Assembly: GCA_036186865.1 (NCBI GenBank)
Contig: AP025056.1
Location: 28,425,507-28,489,506 of the forward strand
Length of the DNA: 64,000 nucleotides
Reading direction: 5' to 3'
Source: Eustoma russellianum
Lineage: Eukaryota; Streptophyta; Magnoliopsida; Gentianales; Gentianaceae
In this document: one piece after another, positions 42,539-55,614 of the stretch
Layout of the letters: each line of letters begins with the position of its first letter
How positions within the stretch are numbered: position 1 is the first letter of the stretch
Made by a program: the position numbers and the translations under genes
The notes under the pieces: model-generated
The model's database searches: none
What the model saw: the letters and a program-made list of their open reading frames with translations, nothing else
Told to the model about the DNA's origin: nothing

Positions 42539-43873
42539 TGTTAAGTTGTAAAACGTTTTGATGATGAAAAGATGTTTTGAATGAGTTAAAATTATGTTTA
42601 ATATTTGATGCAAGATAGGCAACACACATTATGTCCAAAGATGGTTGAGATTGGAAGTCACTGGTTGACATCGATCTCTCAAACAGGGGACATCGATCGA
42701 TCGATGTACTTCAGCCCCTGACATCGATCGATCGATGTCTGACTGAAGACATCGAACCCTCAACCACAAGGACATCGATCGATCGATGTCACTTCATCCC
42801 CTGACTTCGATCGATCGATGTTGAACTGAGGACTTCAGTCTCTAAACCTGGTGACATCGATCGATCGATGTCACTTCAGCCCCTGACATCGATCGATCGA
42901 TGTCTGACTGAGTACTTCAGTCTCTAAACCTAGTGACATAGATCGATCGATGTCCTCCAGAATTCAAATTTTTTGAACGTTAGAATAAAATCCAAGGTTG
43001 ATTTTAAAGGTTTTCTCTTTCCAATCTTCTTCAAACTTCTTGTGGACTTTAACCCAACTTGTTACATGCTTCCTTGACTATTGTAAGCTTGTCTAAGATT
43101 CTCTAGGGTGGCTATCCAAGATCAAATCACTTCCTAGGGTGGCTAGAGACTATTTTGGCATTGTCTTGACATTTTTGAAGATGAAGACTTGGTGGAAGGC
43201 CTCAAAAACGTGGTGAACTTCTTCTATAAATGGAGGAGGCTTGGATGAAGCAATGACACACTTTCAACATCATCTAGCTTCATTTTACATTGTTGTACAT
43301 TTCTCTCATACTTGTAAATTTGTTTAAAGCTTGTCTAGCTTTCGTTGATCTTCATTGTTTGTATATTGAGAGAAAGAGAGTCAAGCACAAGAGGAACCAT
43401 AAATAGTTGATCTCTAATTTGTGCTTAGACTTGTGAGAAAGTGTGAACCTTACTATATATCTTCAACCCATTGTGAGAAATTCTTGAGAGAACTTTTGTC
43501 GAAGTTGTGAGGAAGCAAGAAGTTGTTCTTGCTAAGAGCTGTAGTTGTTGTAGTTGCACAAGTGTGTTGTGCAAGAAGTTGTTGTTGTTGTTGCTTACAC
43601 TAAAGTGTTAGTGTAAGTGTTGCTGTGGTTGTTCTTATTGTTCATAATAAGAAGAGTAGTTGTTGAAAATCCACTTTGGAAACAAAGTGGTAGTGGAGTA
43701 GAATCATTTACGATTCGAACCACTCTATATCCGGTGTACTCTTTCATTGTCTCTCATCTCCAATTCTTGCTCTGATTTTGAATATCTTTTTGAGTTGAGA
43801 AAAACAAGAAAATTCCGCAAAAGAGCCAAACACTCTATTCACCCCCCCTCTAGAGTGTATTTCGGACCTTACA
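42539..43873 (+). repeat. P 3' LTR
   Basis: 1335 bp, collinear with the 5' LTR, including the palindrome array from 42667 and a TATA-like box at 43225. It ends CCTTACA and is followed by the TSD AAGGG. Confidence 0.95.
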
Positions 43874-44773
43874 AAGGGTACAAGATCTCTTCTTTGGTCT
43901 TGGCTTGGGTAGTCACGACCTTGAGGGCCAAGAAGAAGAAATAATTAGTCTTTCATGAAGAAAATGAGAGTTTGAATGTACTAGAACCAATTCTAAATGA
44001 TTCCCACCTTGAATGTCTTGAAGGTTCCTATTTGCTCAACTAAGATAACTCCTTCTACCTACTTAAAGAAACTCTCGGTTAGGGCCTAACACGGGAGAGG
44101 TTGTGAAGCCTTTAAAGAGATGCATGATAGTAAATGGTGTAGGAAGGATAGAAGAGTGCTTTACCTTGATGTTTATGGTGGATGAATAATTAACTCTTCT
44201 CTTGAAAATTGAAGAAATCCCCTTCCTCTTGCCTTGGGTGCTCACGGTTGAACGGAAGAATGGGGGTGGAAGACTTGAATTTTGTAGAAACAAGGGAGAG
44301 GAAAAAGTGTTTTAGTGAGAGAGTGTTGTCGTGAAAATGGAGAAAGACTAAATGGTAGGATTTTCTTGCAACAAGAGGTTTTTATCCTCCTTTAGCTATA
44401 CTTGGCCGAGAATCTTGTAATGGAGGAAATGATGGAGCTTTCTTAAGTTGTGAGGGTAGTGGATGGGAAAAAGGGGTTGTTAATGGGTGCATGTCTTACG
44501 TGGTATAAGAAAGGGAAATGATTGAAGGGAAAAGAAATAAAAGTAAAGAAATGAAAATTTGAGGGTAAAAGTGATGGGTGGCCAGTTGGGTGGGGGTGGG
44601 GAGAAAAAGGAATTTGCATGCAATTGGATATGTTGGTTTTCTTACACCTTGTAAGACTTGAAATGATGGGAATATTAAAAAGAATGAAAAATAGGAAAAT
44701 TGGGAAAATAGGAAGGGTGTAACCGGTTGGGGTGGGTTCCAAGTGGGTGGTGAGTAATTACTATTTTAACCTT
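43874..44773 (-). repeat. Gypsy-like LTR B, third segment
   Basis: Resumes after P. GGTTCCAAGTGGGTGGTGAG near 44732 matches 5527 in fragment A, and the intervening sequence is alignable to about 4860-5540. It ends at a CCTT shared with E2 integrase sequence. No gene is seen. Confidence 0.5.
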
Positions 44774-45618
44774 GTTTTATTAAATTCACCACCTCTATCG
44801 CGTCTAATCCTTTTCACATAGAAACCATATTGATTTTCAAGTTGTTTTATTAGTTTCGCAATCTCAATGGCACTATCATCTTTATGTGCAAGAAACAAAG
44901 TCCAAGTATAACGAGAAAAATCATCAACGATCACACAAGCACAATGACGTCCACCGAGACTCGTAGTGCGACTAGGACCAAACAGATCAATGTGTAATAA
45001 TTCTAAAACTCTAGTCGTGCTTATTTCATTTTTAGATTTAAGTGACTCGCGTGTTTGTTTGCCTTTAATCCAAGATTCACACAACTAAAAGTTGTCTAAA
45101 TCAAGTGTAGGCAATCCTCATATTAGGTTCTTTCGTGGGAGTTTTTCAAGTGTAGAAATGCTGATGTGTCCTAAACGTCTATGCCACAAATTAACGTTAG
45201 GTTTATTTGACATAAAACATTTAACTTTAGCGACTAACATATCATCCATAGAAAGTGTAAAGATGTTTCCTTCCCATTTTCCTTTTAAAACTGTTTCTCT
45301 ATTTTTATTTATTATATTGCAATATGGATGAGTAAAACACACATCAAAACCATTGTCAATAAATTGTGAAATTCTAAGAAGATTATAGGATAAGTTTCTT
45401 ACCAAAAAGACGTTGAAGATTTGAAGGGTGCTTGGGCTTCCAATTGTACCTTTTCCGATGATCTTGCCTTCATTGTTGTCTCTAAAGGTCACGGATCCGC
45501 CTTTTGTTACCTTTTTCAACTTTGTGAATAAGCTCGGGCCACCCGTCATGTGCCTCGAGAAACCACTGTCAAGCAACCACTTGATAGATGTGTCTTTTAA
45601 TGTATGGGTTTCCTGCAA
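44774..45618 (-). pseudogene. pol: E2 pol remnant: protease and start of integrase
   Basis: Protease at 45618-45118 has LDSGFSRHMTGG, so the C and final D of the usual LDSGC...TGD are changed. It reads into the GAG-pre-integrase segment (LWHRRLGHISIST). After a break near 45100, integrase (45084 on) shows LLHIDLFGP, VIVDDFSRYTW and a DRGGEF equivalent, and then stops within a few codons at the deletion junction. Non-functional. Confidence 0.88.
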
Positions 45619-45673
45619 TGTACGAGAGTGATTTAGGTACCCTTTTAATTTTTGGTCTTTGCGAGTTAGTTAT

Positions 45674-47594
45674 TCACCTCTTAGTAAAAGTACCTTTCGG
45701 TACCCATACTTGGGTGATCCTTCTCGGTCTAGCAAATGGTAAGAATGTAGATGAAGGAGCAATGTAGTAGACATGTGGTGAGTGGACTTTAGGCCTTTGG
45801 CCGAGAACTCCTTTATACGCATCATATGGAGTGCGTTTTTGATATGTCCTCGTGTTGGTGTGCATAGTGCATGATCTAAATGAATGAAATGAATGTCGTG
45901 TATGCATCACTTGTTTCGTCTCATATCTATATGGCACATAATTATATTTTGCATGATATGAAGAAGAAGTATGACGAGATGAGGGGAGAGGGGGCCTTTG
46001 CGTCATCTTAGACGCCACGTTTGCTTTAGGTGTGTCTACTTTCTTAGACAAGACGAATTTGGTTGGTTTAATTGATACATCATTTGTCTCAGTGTATCCT
46101 AATCCGGTTTATCACTGTCATGTTTTTGTGATAGAATAATACGATCTAGCATGTTAGATCCTGTGTAAAATTGTTTCATCATCTTCTCTAAATCCGTATT
46201 CCTTGATTTCAAATTTGAAATCTCAGATTTCATTTCATTATTATGAGTGGTCAATGATGAGATCTCTGGCTTTAATGCATTAATGATGTATGACGACTCT
46301 TCCTTTGAATCGTTTAATTGAGCGACAAGATTCGTGTTAGAAGATTCTAACAACTTCTTGTCTTCAATTGATCGCTTCTTTTCTTTCGCGAGAGTCTTAG
46401 TAAATTTATGCAATTCTAAATACTGACTGAAAAGATCATCATAAGAAGGCTCAGAGTCAGAATCAGAGTCAAAAGATACCTCGTTTGATGCTTTGGATAC
46501 AAAGCATACTTGTGCAGTCTCCTCTTTTGTATCAGTCTCGGAATCAGATGTATCACTCCAAGTGGAGGCCTTGAGAGCTCTTTTACTTTTCTTAGGTTCT
46601 GAGACGAGTCTATTTTTGGTCCGATCCTTGTCAGGGTGCTTGTTTGTTTGTTTGTCCTTATTAGGGCAGTCATATGATAGATGTCCAAGTTTACCGCATT
46701 CGTAACATTTAACATCCTTGTCATCTGTCTTATTCTTATTTCTTTTAGTGGAAGTACCGTTAGGTTTGTTTTTAAATGACTTTCTCAAGCCTTTAGCCAA
46801 TAAAATTAAGTAATCGTTGTCTGATTCAGAATCACTATCATCTACGTGATCGGAAGAAGTAGAGACGTATTCATTTCATTTAAACGCAATAGTTTTACCT
46901 TGTTTTGATGATGATTCTGATTTCCTTATGGTGTGCTTGTTCTCATCTACCTTAAGTGATCCAATTAGTTCCTCCATCCTAATTGATTTAGTTTCTTTTC
47001 TTTCCTCTATGGCCATCACTTTAGGGTCCCACTCGGATGGAAGGCTTCGTAAGACCTTTTGGACCTTTTCCTGCATAGAGAAGGCTTTGCCAAGAGACTC
47101 AAGAGAATTGTAAATGTTAGTCAAGCGTAGATCCATATCAACGATAGATTCATTTGGCAATAATTTAAATGACTCGAGTGTGGACATAAGCCTGTTGATT
47201 TTGGACTCTTTTACTTGACTAGTGCCTTCGTGTTTCATTTCAAGAATTCTCCACATTTCTTGAGCACTAGAACAATTTGAAACATAGCTAGATTCACTTT
47301 TACTTAGTCCATTTAGAAGCAATTGCATGGCTCTAGCATTCATGCTCAGTCTCTTTTTATCATCACTAGTATACTTTTGTTTAGGCTTAACAACCTCTAG
47401 TGTGACTCCATCTACAGTGGATAATTTTGACAAAAAAATGGACCATCTTCTATAATGGACCAAAGATCAATATCAATAGCCATAAAGAAAAGTTTCATTC
47501 TTAACTTCCATTGAATAAAACACTCACCGTCAAATAGAGGAGGCCTTTGGCTGGACATACCTTCTTGCTCGGTTTTGAAGTTTGTGGTTGCCAT
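45674..47594 (-). pseudogene. gag: E2 gag remnant
   Basis: Matches E3 gag from an ATG at 47594. Breaks: a frameshift near 47430, a TCA-to-TGA-type stop near 46876, and a frameshift near 46100. The zinc knuckle CYECGKLGHLSYDC, the acidic repeats and the C-terminal VWVPKGTFTKR before TGA at 45676-45674 are kept. Confidence 0.85.
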
Positions 47595-47637
47595 CTCACT
47601 TAGATCGTTAGATCCTTTTGTTGTGAGTGTTCCTGCA

Positions 47638-47648
47638 CTCTGATACCA
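47638..47648 (-). other. E2 primer-binding site
   Basis: Plus-strand CTCTGATACCA two bases from the LTR start at 47651; complementary to initiator tRNA-Met on the minus strand. Confidence 0.85.
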
Positions 47649-47650
47649 CT

Positions 47651-49203
47651 TGTAGGATTTGCAAGGCACCACTAGAAGGGGGGTTGAATAGTGGGTGCGG
47701 AAAATGTGGTTTTTAAAATTGTTTTAAACCAAAAACCTAACTTCTGAAAACAGTTTTTGTTTTCAAGACCTAGTTTGAAACGTATTGAAAACTAGGTTAC
47801 AGGACTTCAAAAATACCGAAATTTGGAGAGATCATAATCTCGGATGTTCTGAGTATCGCCTAAAAATTTCAGATTAAAATTCAACCTTTAACCCCTTTAA
47901 AAGTCTTTGATGGTCAGATTACGCAAATCTGTCAGAAACGGTAGTCTGGTTTGAAAAATTAATTCCTATTTAACCGTGACTCCAAATGCTCTGAACATTT
48001 AATGATTAACCCCTTATTAGGTTTATTTAATTGGGTTGAAACAGTTTTGAAAAATTCTTTTGGGAAGTTTGTCAAATGCGTTCAAAGTCTCAACCTTTGC
48101 AAGCCTGAAAATCAGACTGCACTAGTCTCAGAACTGTAGACGTTTGGATGACTTATACTTGTCCAAAAGGGTTGAAACTTATGCCAAAAGAACCTTAAGA
48201 CGTGTGGCTATGTTTCCTAAAAGTTTCGTGATTTTTGAAATTCGTTTACTATTTTTAATAACGTGATAAAAATGATGCACTGTGCTAGAAACTCAAAGTA
48301 AGTGCTGAAAGTAAAGAACACAAGGAATTTTATACTGGTTCGGTAAACCAACCTACTCCAGTCTTTGAGGACACCTTCCTCGGTTAGCACTAACCACAAA
48401 ACACAAATAACACCTTCCCATACAGGGTTGATGGATTTACACACAAACTCCAACCCTTTACAAACCTTGTAAGTGATTACAACGATCACGAACACCACCA
48501 CCTAGCGAATGCAAGATTGATCACACTTTGATCAATCTTTTACAACAATATAGAGAGTATGTGGTGGTATATATGAAGCCTATTCAAATGTATGAATATG
48601 AATACAATAGGCTTTTAGAGAGAAGAAAGAAAGAAAGTATAGAAGGAGAAGGATGATAACGTTTTTGATCTTGAGAATTGCAAGTCTTGTCTTGTGTTTT
48701 TGTTTGCTCTCTTATTTCCTTTTTATCCACATATGTGCCGCCCCCTATTGCCTTCTCTTCCTCTTGAAAATTATCTTCTAAGTCCTTGGAAGAGTATATT
48801 GCATCATTGTGACATTTCCTTGCTTACTTGACAACTCCTCATTGGATGATCATTAAGCCCTTGCTTACTTGACACTCATTGATTGGATGGAAGTTGTCAT
48901 CATTTGATGACTAGATAAATCTAAAAATAACCTTTAAGAACATGTGCCAATTATCCATAAAAGTGTTGCCATAAGTCACATAATAATTCCACATAATTAG
49001 CAAGACAAATATCTCCATTTGCCTTCATAAATTTCGGCCAACTCACATAGACACATGCTGAAATTTTCAGCATGTGTTTTATCAAGATTTATTCAAATTG
49101 TTGCCAAGTTTTCATTAGATTAATTCCTTGAAAATAAAGAAGAAATCAATCATCATTTAGTACATAACATTTCTACTATTTTATGAATAAAATTAGTCAT
49201 CAT
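47651..49203 (-). repeat. E2 5' LTR, part before E3
   Basis: Starts TGTAGGATTTGC and aligns to the E1 and E3 LTRs. It is interrupted at ATCAT (49199-49203) by E3. One palindrome of the trio is present near 49051. Confidence 0.9.
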
Positions 49204-52200
49204 TGTAGGATCTGCAAGGCACCACTAGAAGGGGGGGTTGAATAGATGGTGCGGAAAGTGTGGTTTTTAAAATTTCTTTAAACTTGAACAATTCAAGTTC
49301 TGAAAACAGATTCTGTTTTCAGGACCAGTTTTAAAACGTTTTTAAAACTAGGTTACAGGTCTCCAAAAATTATGAAAGTTTGAGATAACTTAGCCTCAGA
49401 TGTTATGAGGGTCCACAAAAAATTTCAAATTAAAATTCAATCTTTAACCCCTTGAAAAACCGTTGGTAATCAGATTGTGCGAATCTGCCAGAAACGGTAG
49501 TCGGTTTTGAAAAATTTATTCCTATTTGTGTGAACGTCCAAATGCTCTGAAAATTTGACCACTAACTCCTTATATACTATATTTAAGTGGGTTGAAGCAG
49601 TTTTACAAAATTCTTTTGGAAAGTAGGTCAACTACAATCAAAGTCTCAACCTTTGCAAGTCTAAAAATCAGACTGCACTAGTCTCAGAACTTTTGATGTT
49701 TGATTGACTTATGCTTATCCAAAAGGATTGAAACTTGTGCCAAATTAACCCTAGAACGTGTGAGTATATTTCTGGAAATTTTTGTGATTTTTGAAATTCG
49801 TTAACTATTTTTACGAATGCGAACAAGAAGGGTAAACAGTGCAGTAACTGAAAAATAACTGCAGAAAGTAAATGACACCAAGAATTTTATACTGGTTCGG
49901 TTATAAACAACCTACTCCAGTCTTCAAGGAACACCTTCCTTGGTTCACACTAATCACACACACGCAGTACACCTTACCACCGGGTTGATAGAGTTACACC
50001 TAACTCCAACCCTTTACAAACCTTGTATGACGAGTACAATTCACACGAACACCACCACCTCTCAAGAATGAAGATTGATCACACCTTGATCAATCTTTTA
50101 CAAAGATGTATAATGAGTGGTGGTCTATATCAAGCCTATTCAAGATTGAAAGATATGAATACAATAGGCTTACAAGAAGAGAGAAAGAAAGAAGATGTAG
50201 AAGAAGAAGAGCTAGGCTTTTTGATCACTTTGAATTGCGATGCTTGTACTTCTTTTGTTTGCTCTCTTCTTTCCTTTTAATAATGCATGGCCGTCCCCCT
50301 TGTAGTGCCTCCCCCTCTTGAAAATTATCTTTTAAGTCCTTGAGAGAGTGTAAGACATCATTGTGACAATGTCTTGCTTACTTGGCATCTTCTTATTGGA
50401 TGATCATTTAAGCTTCGCTTACTTGGCACCTTCTTATTGGATGAATGTTGTCATCATTGATGACTTGGAAAAATCTGAGAATTTCACTTAAACATGTGCC
50501 AAAAATCATCACAAAATAACTTCCATAAATCATAGGATATATCACATAAATTGCAAGATAAAAATCCTTCCCAACTTAAGGCAAAAATCGGCCAAATAGA
50601 GATATTGCCATGCTGAAAATTCAGCATGTGCATCATTCAATTTTATTCAAAATAATGCCAAATTCTATTTTATTTTTTTCTTTATAAAATGAATCACCAA
50701 GTTATGGTAAGTATTCTATCACATGAGAAATGAACTTGGACACTTTCAAGCTCCTAAATTCGGCCACCATGTCTTCACACATGCTGAAAAATTTCAGCAT
50801 GTGTGATATGTAGAATATCACACTTTTATTAATTTAAATAATATTCAAATCATTTCTATTTCTTCTTCCAATAAATCACACAATAAAAGATGATGGAATA
50901 TATCACTTTGAAGACAGAATTTCGGCCACCTAAGGTTACCATGCTGAAATTTTCAGCATGTGATATAAGAGAGATAAATTTTGAATTCTTACCATTTGTA
51001 GCTTCTCTCTTCAATTCACCAACATTGTATGATTGATCCTTGACCAATCAATATGCCAACAAGGCTCCAAATAAGCTCCATCTCAGCTGTAGGTGGCGTT
51101 GGAAATGATTGTGTATGTGCTGAAATTTATTTTTGCTAACTTTGTAAAATATTGCACATTTAATAATACACACATGTTATATTCCAATCAGCCCTTAATT
51201 TAATTTTCGAGAACACTTTAGGATGTATATCATATGTAAAAAGTGTCTAGATACGTATCACATAATGTACCAAAAACGTTCCATGTGTTGTGTGCGTAAA
51301 AAACCGAATTTTCGATATTTATTGATTACCCGATTTTTCTCTAATTTAAATTCCAACTTTTGCACATGTTATATATATTATGTTATACATAATATATATA
51401 ATATATACTTTAAATCTCAGCACTTGTCTGGTCTAAAGTGGTACCATTAACATGTGACAAAATTAAACTTGGAATCTTCACATTTTGGCCTTAATGTGGG
51501 GTGATTTGTGTGTGCCAACATGGAAAGTATTTTTGGCTGAATATTTCATGTAACCCACGAAATTTTTATCAATTTTTGAAGTATAGGGGCTGGCCATTTA
51601 TTTATGGCAAGTACGTGACACGTTGGTGAAGTTTCGGTATTCGCCCGATACGACAATTTTCGGTTTAGAACCTTTTATCGTGTCGTATTTAATTTGTCAT
51701 CACCATATCTTATATCATATGATATAAGACCTGAATATACTCATAAATATGAGTTAAGTATAGTGGTGTGACGTTAACATACGTACGTAAAATATATAAC
51801 GTGTCGGTAGTACGTTGGAATACATGTGTATGTGCCTTTTTCAAAAAATCTGAAAATATGTGTAATATATATGTATATTGGTGTGTGTAATCAAGATGGG
51901 GAGGAGGAGAAAACTTTCCTTCCTTAGGTTTGTTTCTTTTGTGCCTTTTCCAAATGTGGCTTCCTTTAATGAACTACTTAGTTTATTAAACTAAGTACTT
52001 CACTTAATGAACTAGTTTAGTTCATTAATGGTGGCACCTGAAAATAGTATAAACACAACAAATGTTTGCCATATGATGTAAGCTTTAACGCTTCATGGCT
52101 CGTTAGTACGGCAACATAATATATAAGCTAAATAAGGCAAGTAATGGCAAGATATCATGCATACATGTACACGTTTATATATATCATGCATTTAAGTCAC

Positions 52201-52236
52201 TTATTTTGAAATCACTCAAACCCCCTTATCTCTACA
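49204..52236 (-). repeat. E3 3' LTR
   Basis: TGTAGGATC...CTCTACA. Contains the palindrome trio near 50610, 50780 and 50940, and the 20-nt palindrome CTTATATCATATGATATAAG at 51709-51728. Open frames inside it recur in the other LTR and are not genes. Confidence 0.93.
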
Positions 52237-52485
52237 ATCTCTCCCTTTTGATGATTTTCAAAATAATTTATGCACATGATTTAAATGTTATCTCTCCCCC
52301 TTGAAACATGCACAAATTTGAAATTTGAATTTCGAATTTCAAATCCGGCTCCCCCTTGATTTGGTGCAATTAATATCAATTAGTCTCTCTCTCCCCTTTA
52401 AATCATGCTTTTCTCTCCCCCTTTATTTTGGAAAGTAAATCACAAGATTCCTGTCAAAAAGGAAAGTAAATCAAATCACGTCAAA
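52237..52485 (-). other. E3 repeated polypurine tracts
   Basis: Pyrimidine blocks on the plus strand (CTCCCTTTTGATGAT near 52241, then CTCTCCCCCTTG, CTCCCCCTTGATTTG, CTCTCCCCTTTA and CTCTCCCCCTTTA) give AAGGGGGAGAG-type tracts on the minus strand beside the LTR. Fewer copies than in E1. Confidence 0.75.
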
Positions 52486-55400
52486 TCAAATCATATCAAC
52501 GGGAATCATGCCTAATTTAGAACGAAGAGATTCATACGTGGCTTGATTTAAGGCTTTTGTAAAGATATCCGCTACTTGTGCTTCTGTGCGGACGTGATCT
52601 ATGATAATATTACCATTGTTTACATGATCACGAAGAAAGTGATAGCGTACTTCTATATGCTTAGCCTTAGAATGCAACACGGGATTCTTAGACAAATTTA
52701 TGGCACTTATACTATCACAATATATAGGAATTTTATTTACGGTAATTCCAAAGTCCGAAAGTTGTTGTTTTATCCACAACAACTGTGTGCAACAAAGACT
52801 AAGTGCCATGTACTCAGCCTCAGTAGTGGACAAAGCAACACTTGCTTGCTTTTTGGAAAACCATGAAATAAGTGAATTTCCTATAAATTGGCAAGTTCCG
52901 CTCGTGCTTTTTCTATCTACTTTGCAGCCACCATAATCTGCATCAGTGTAAGCATGTAAGTCAAATGTAGAATCCTTATCATACCAAATTCCTAAAGTGG
53001 GCGTGTGCTTAATATATCGGAATATTCTTTTTACTGCATTCAAGTGTGACACCTTAGGTTGACTTTGAAAACGTGCACACATGCATACACTAAACATGAT
53101 ATTAGGCCTACTAGCAGTTAATTATAGCAAAGAACCTATCATAGATCGATATAAGCCATTATCAACGTCTTTACCATGTTCGTCTTTGTCTAATTTAGTG
53201 GTGACACTCATAGGGGTGGGGGATGGTTTCAAATTTTCGAAATTAAACTTTTTAATCATATATTAACATATTTTGCTTGACTTATGTGAATTCCTTTACT
53301 TGTTTGCTTAATCTGCAAGCCAAGAAAATAATTAAGTTCACCAACCATAGACATTTCAAATTCAAATTTCATGCAATTTTCAAAATCTTTAACAAGTCTA
53401 TGTGAGGTAGAGCCGAATATAATGTCATCAACGTAGATTTGGATAATAAGTAAATCTGATTTATCTTGTTTCAAAAATAGTGTACTATCTATAGTACCAC
53501 GTTTAAAATTATTTTCTAAAAGGAAAGTAGCAAAACGATCATACCATGCTCTCGGTGCTTGCTTTAGGCCGTATAGTGCCTTCTTTAGTTTGTAGACGTG
53601 ATCTGGATGTTTCAAATCTTCAAAACCGGGTGGTTGCTTCACGTATACTTCTTCTTGTATGAATCCGTTTAGGAAAGCACTTTTTACGTCCATTTGATAC
53701 AATTTAAAATCTTTCATGCAAGCAATAGCAAGTAAGAGTCGTATAGCTTCTAATCGTGCTACGGGTGCAAATGTTTCATCGTAGTCAATTCATTCCTCTT
53801 GATTATAGCCTTGTGCTACAAGTCTCGCTTTATTCCTAACGACCTTTCCTTCTTCATTCATTTTATTCCTAAACACCCACTTGTGCCTATTATAGTCTTA
53901 TCTTGTGGTCGTGGCACTAAATCTCATACATCGTTTCTAACGAATTGATTAAGTTCGTCATGCATAGCATCAATCCAAGAAGAATCACTCAAAGCATCAT
54001 GCACATTTTTGGGTTCAATTTCAGAAATCATAGCATGAAATTCATTTATTTCGTCCGATGTAATTCTTCTACGTGGTCGCACACCGTGAGTGAGGTCGCC
54101 TATGATGAGATCATGTGGGTGATCTCTATGCCATCTTGGTCGATTATTTTCTTTGTTATCATGCATTTCTATGTGATCATGCATTTCTAGTGTGTCATTC
54201 ATATCATGCATATCAAAAGAATCATCATCTTCATTTAACACGGGTTTCAATTCAAAGTCATCTTCATATTCCTTATCTTTATCAATCTCACCAAATTCAT
54301 TGAATTTCACATGAATAGATTCCATGATTTGTCTAGTGAGAGGATCATAACATCTATATGCCTTCGAATTTATAGAATATCCAACAAAAATGCACTCAAT
54401 TGATTTGGATTCAAATTTGTCTAAATTATCTTTTTTATTTAAAACAAAACATTTGCATCCAAACACACGAAAATAATCAATCTTAGGCATGCGATCATTC
54501 AAAATCTCATAAGGCGTCTTTTTTATAATATAGCATGCACAATTTACGGCTTCCGCCCACAGAAATCTAGGCAATTTATTTTCGCATAACATAGTTCTAG
54601 CGATTTCTTGTAATGTGCAATTCTTTCTTTCTACTACTCCATTTAATTGTGGAGTTCTAGGTGGCAAAAACTCATGCTTAATTCCTTTTTCTTCGCAAAA
54701 CGAAATCATCTCTTTGTTTTTAAACTCACTGCCTCTATCACTTCTTATCTTTTTCACATTTACACCGTATTGATTTTCAAGTTGTTTAATTAATTTTGCA
54801 ATCTCTATGGCGCTATCATCCTTATGTGCAAGAAATAAAGTCCAAGTATAACGAGAAAAGTCATCAACAATCATGCATGCATAGTGGCGCCCACCAAGGC
54901 TTGTAGTGCGACTAGGACCAAACATATCAATATGCAATAGTTCTAAGATTCTAGTCGTGCTTATTTCATTTTTAGGCTTAAGTGACTCACGTGTTTGTTT
55001 GCCTTTTATGCAAGATTCACACAACTGAAAGTTGTCTAAATCAAGCGTAGGCAATCCCCGTACTAGGTTCTTTCATTGAAGTTTTTCTAGTGTGGAAATG
55101 CCAATGTGTCCTAAACGTCTATGCCATAAATTCACATTGGGTTCATTTGACATAAAACACTTAACTTTAGCGTCTACTACATTATCCATGGAAAGCGTAA
55201 AAATATTACCTTCTCGTTTTCCTTTTAAAACAGTTTCTCCATTTTTTTATTATTATATTGCAATAAGGGTGAGTAAAACGCACATTGAAACCATTGTCAA
55301 CAAATTGAGAAATGCTAAGAAGATTGTAGGATAAATTGCTTACCAAAAATACGTTGGAGATTTGGAGAGTGTTTGGATTTTCAATCGTACCTTTTCCGAT

Positions 55401-55559
55401 GATCTTGCCTTCGTTGTTGTCTCCAAAGGTCACGGATCCGCCTTTTGTGACCTTCTTTAGTTTGGTGAATAGGCTCGGGTCACCCGTCATGTGTCTCGAG
55501 CATCCACTATCAAGGAACCACTTAATAGATATATATATCGATGTGTGGGCTCCCTGCAA
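52486..55559 (-). pseudogene. pol: E3 pol remnant: protease, integrase, RT, RNase H
   Basis: Protease 55559-55206 (LDSGCSRHMTGD, intact site), then a frameshift in a T-rich run near 55245. Integrase 55054-53924 has a CX2C zinc part, LLHIDMFGP, RSDRG and RTPQLNGVVERKN; a stop follows NDV, probably TGG to TGA. RT 53717-53256 has QMDVKSAFLNG and an intact YVDD, broken by a frameshift near 53262. RNase H 53097-52486 (203 residues) has TEAEYMA, CDSISA and ADIFTKAL. Catalytic motifs survive better than in E1, but the frame is broken at least four times. Confidence 0.9.
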
Positions 55560-55614
55560 TGTGCAAAGATGATTTAGGTACCCTTTTAACTTTGGGTCCT
55601 TTCGAGTTAGTTAA

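Larger units (their letters stand above)
29902..43873 (+). mobile_element. P: Sirevirus-like Ty1/Copia element with extra ORF, split by solo LTR S
   Basis: Two 1335-bp LTRs (29902-31236, 42539-43873), TGTTAAG...CTTACA. The target duplication AAGGG lies at 29897-29901 and 43874-43878. Contents in order: PBS, gag, pol, a spacer with palindromes, an extra ORF interrupted by S, and several AAGGGGGAG tracts. Without S the element is about 9.9 kb. By eye the LTRs differ at about a dozen positions, so P is young. The double zinc knuckle, repeated polypurine tracts and post-pol ORF fit the Sirevirus lineage. Confidence 0.93.

Noticed and set aside
44443..44742. 99-codon minus-strand frame rich in Phe, Pro and Ile
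   Set aside because: Low-complexity translation of purine-rich LTR B sequence; no support.
50023..50321. Two overlapping frames, repeated almost identically at 58396-58694
   Set aside because: The repeat is due to the two E3 LTRs, not to selection on a protein; there is no domain and the E1 and E2 LTRs do not keep the frames.
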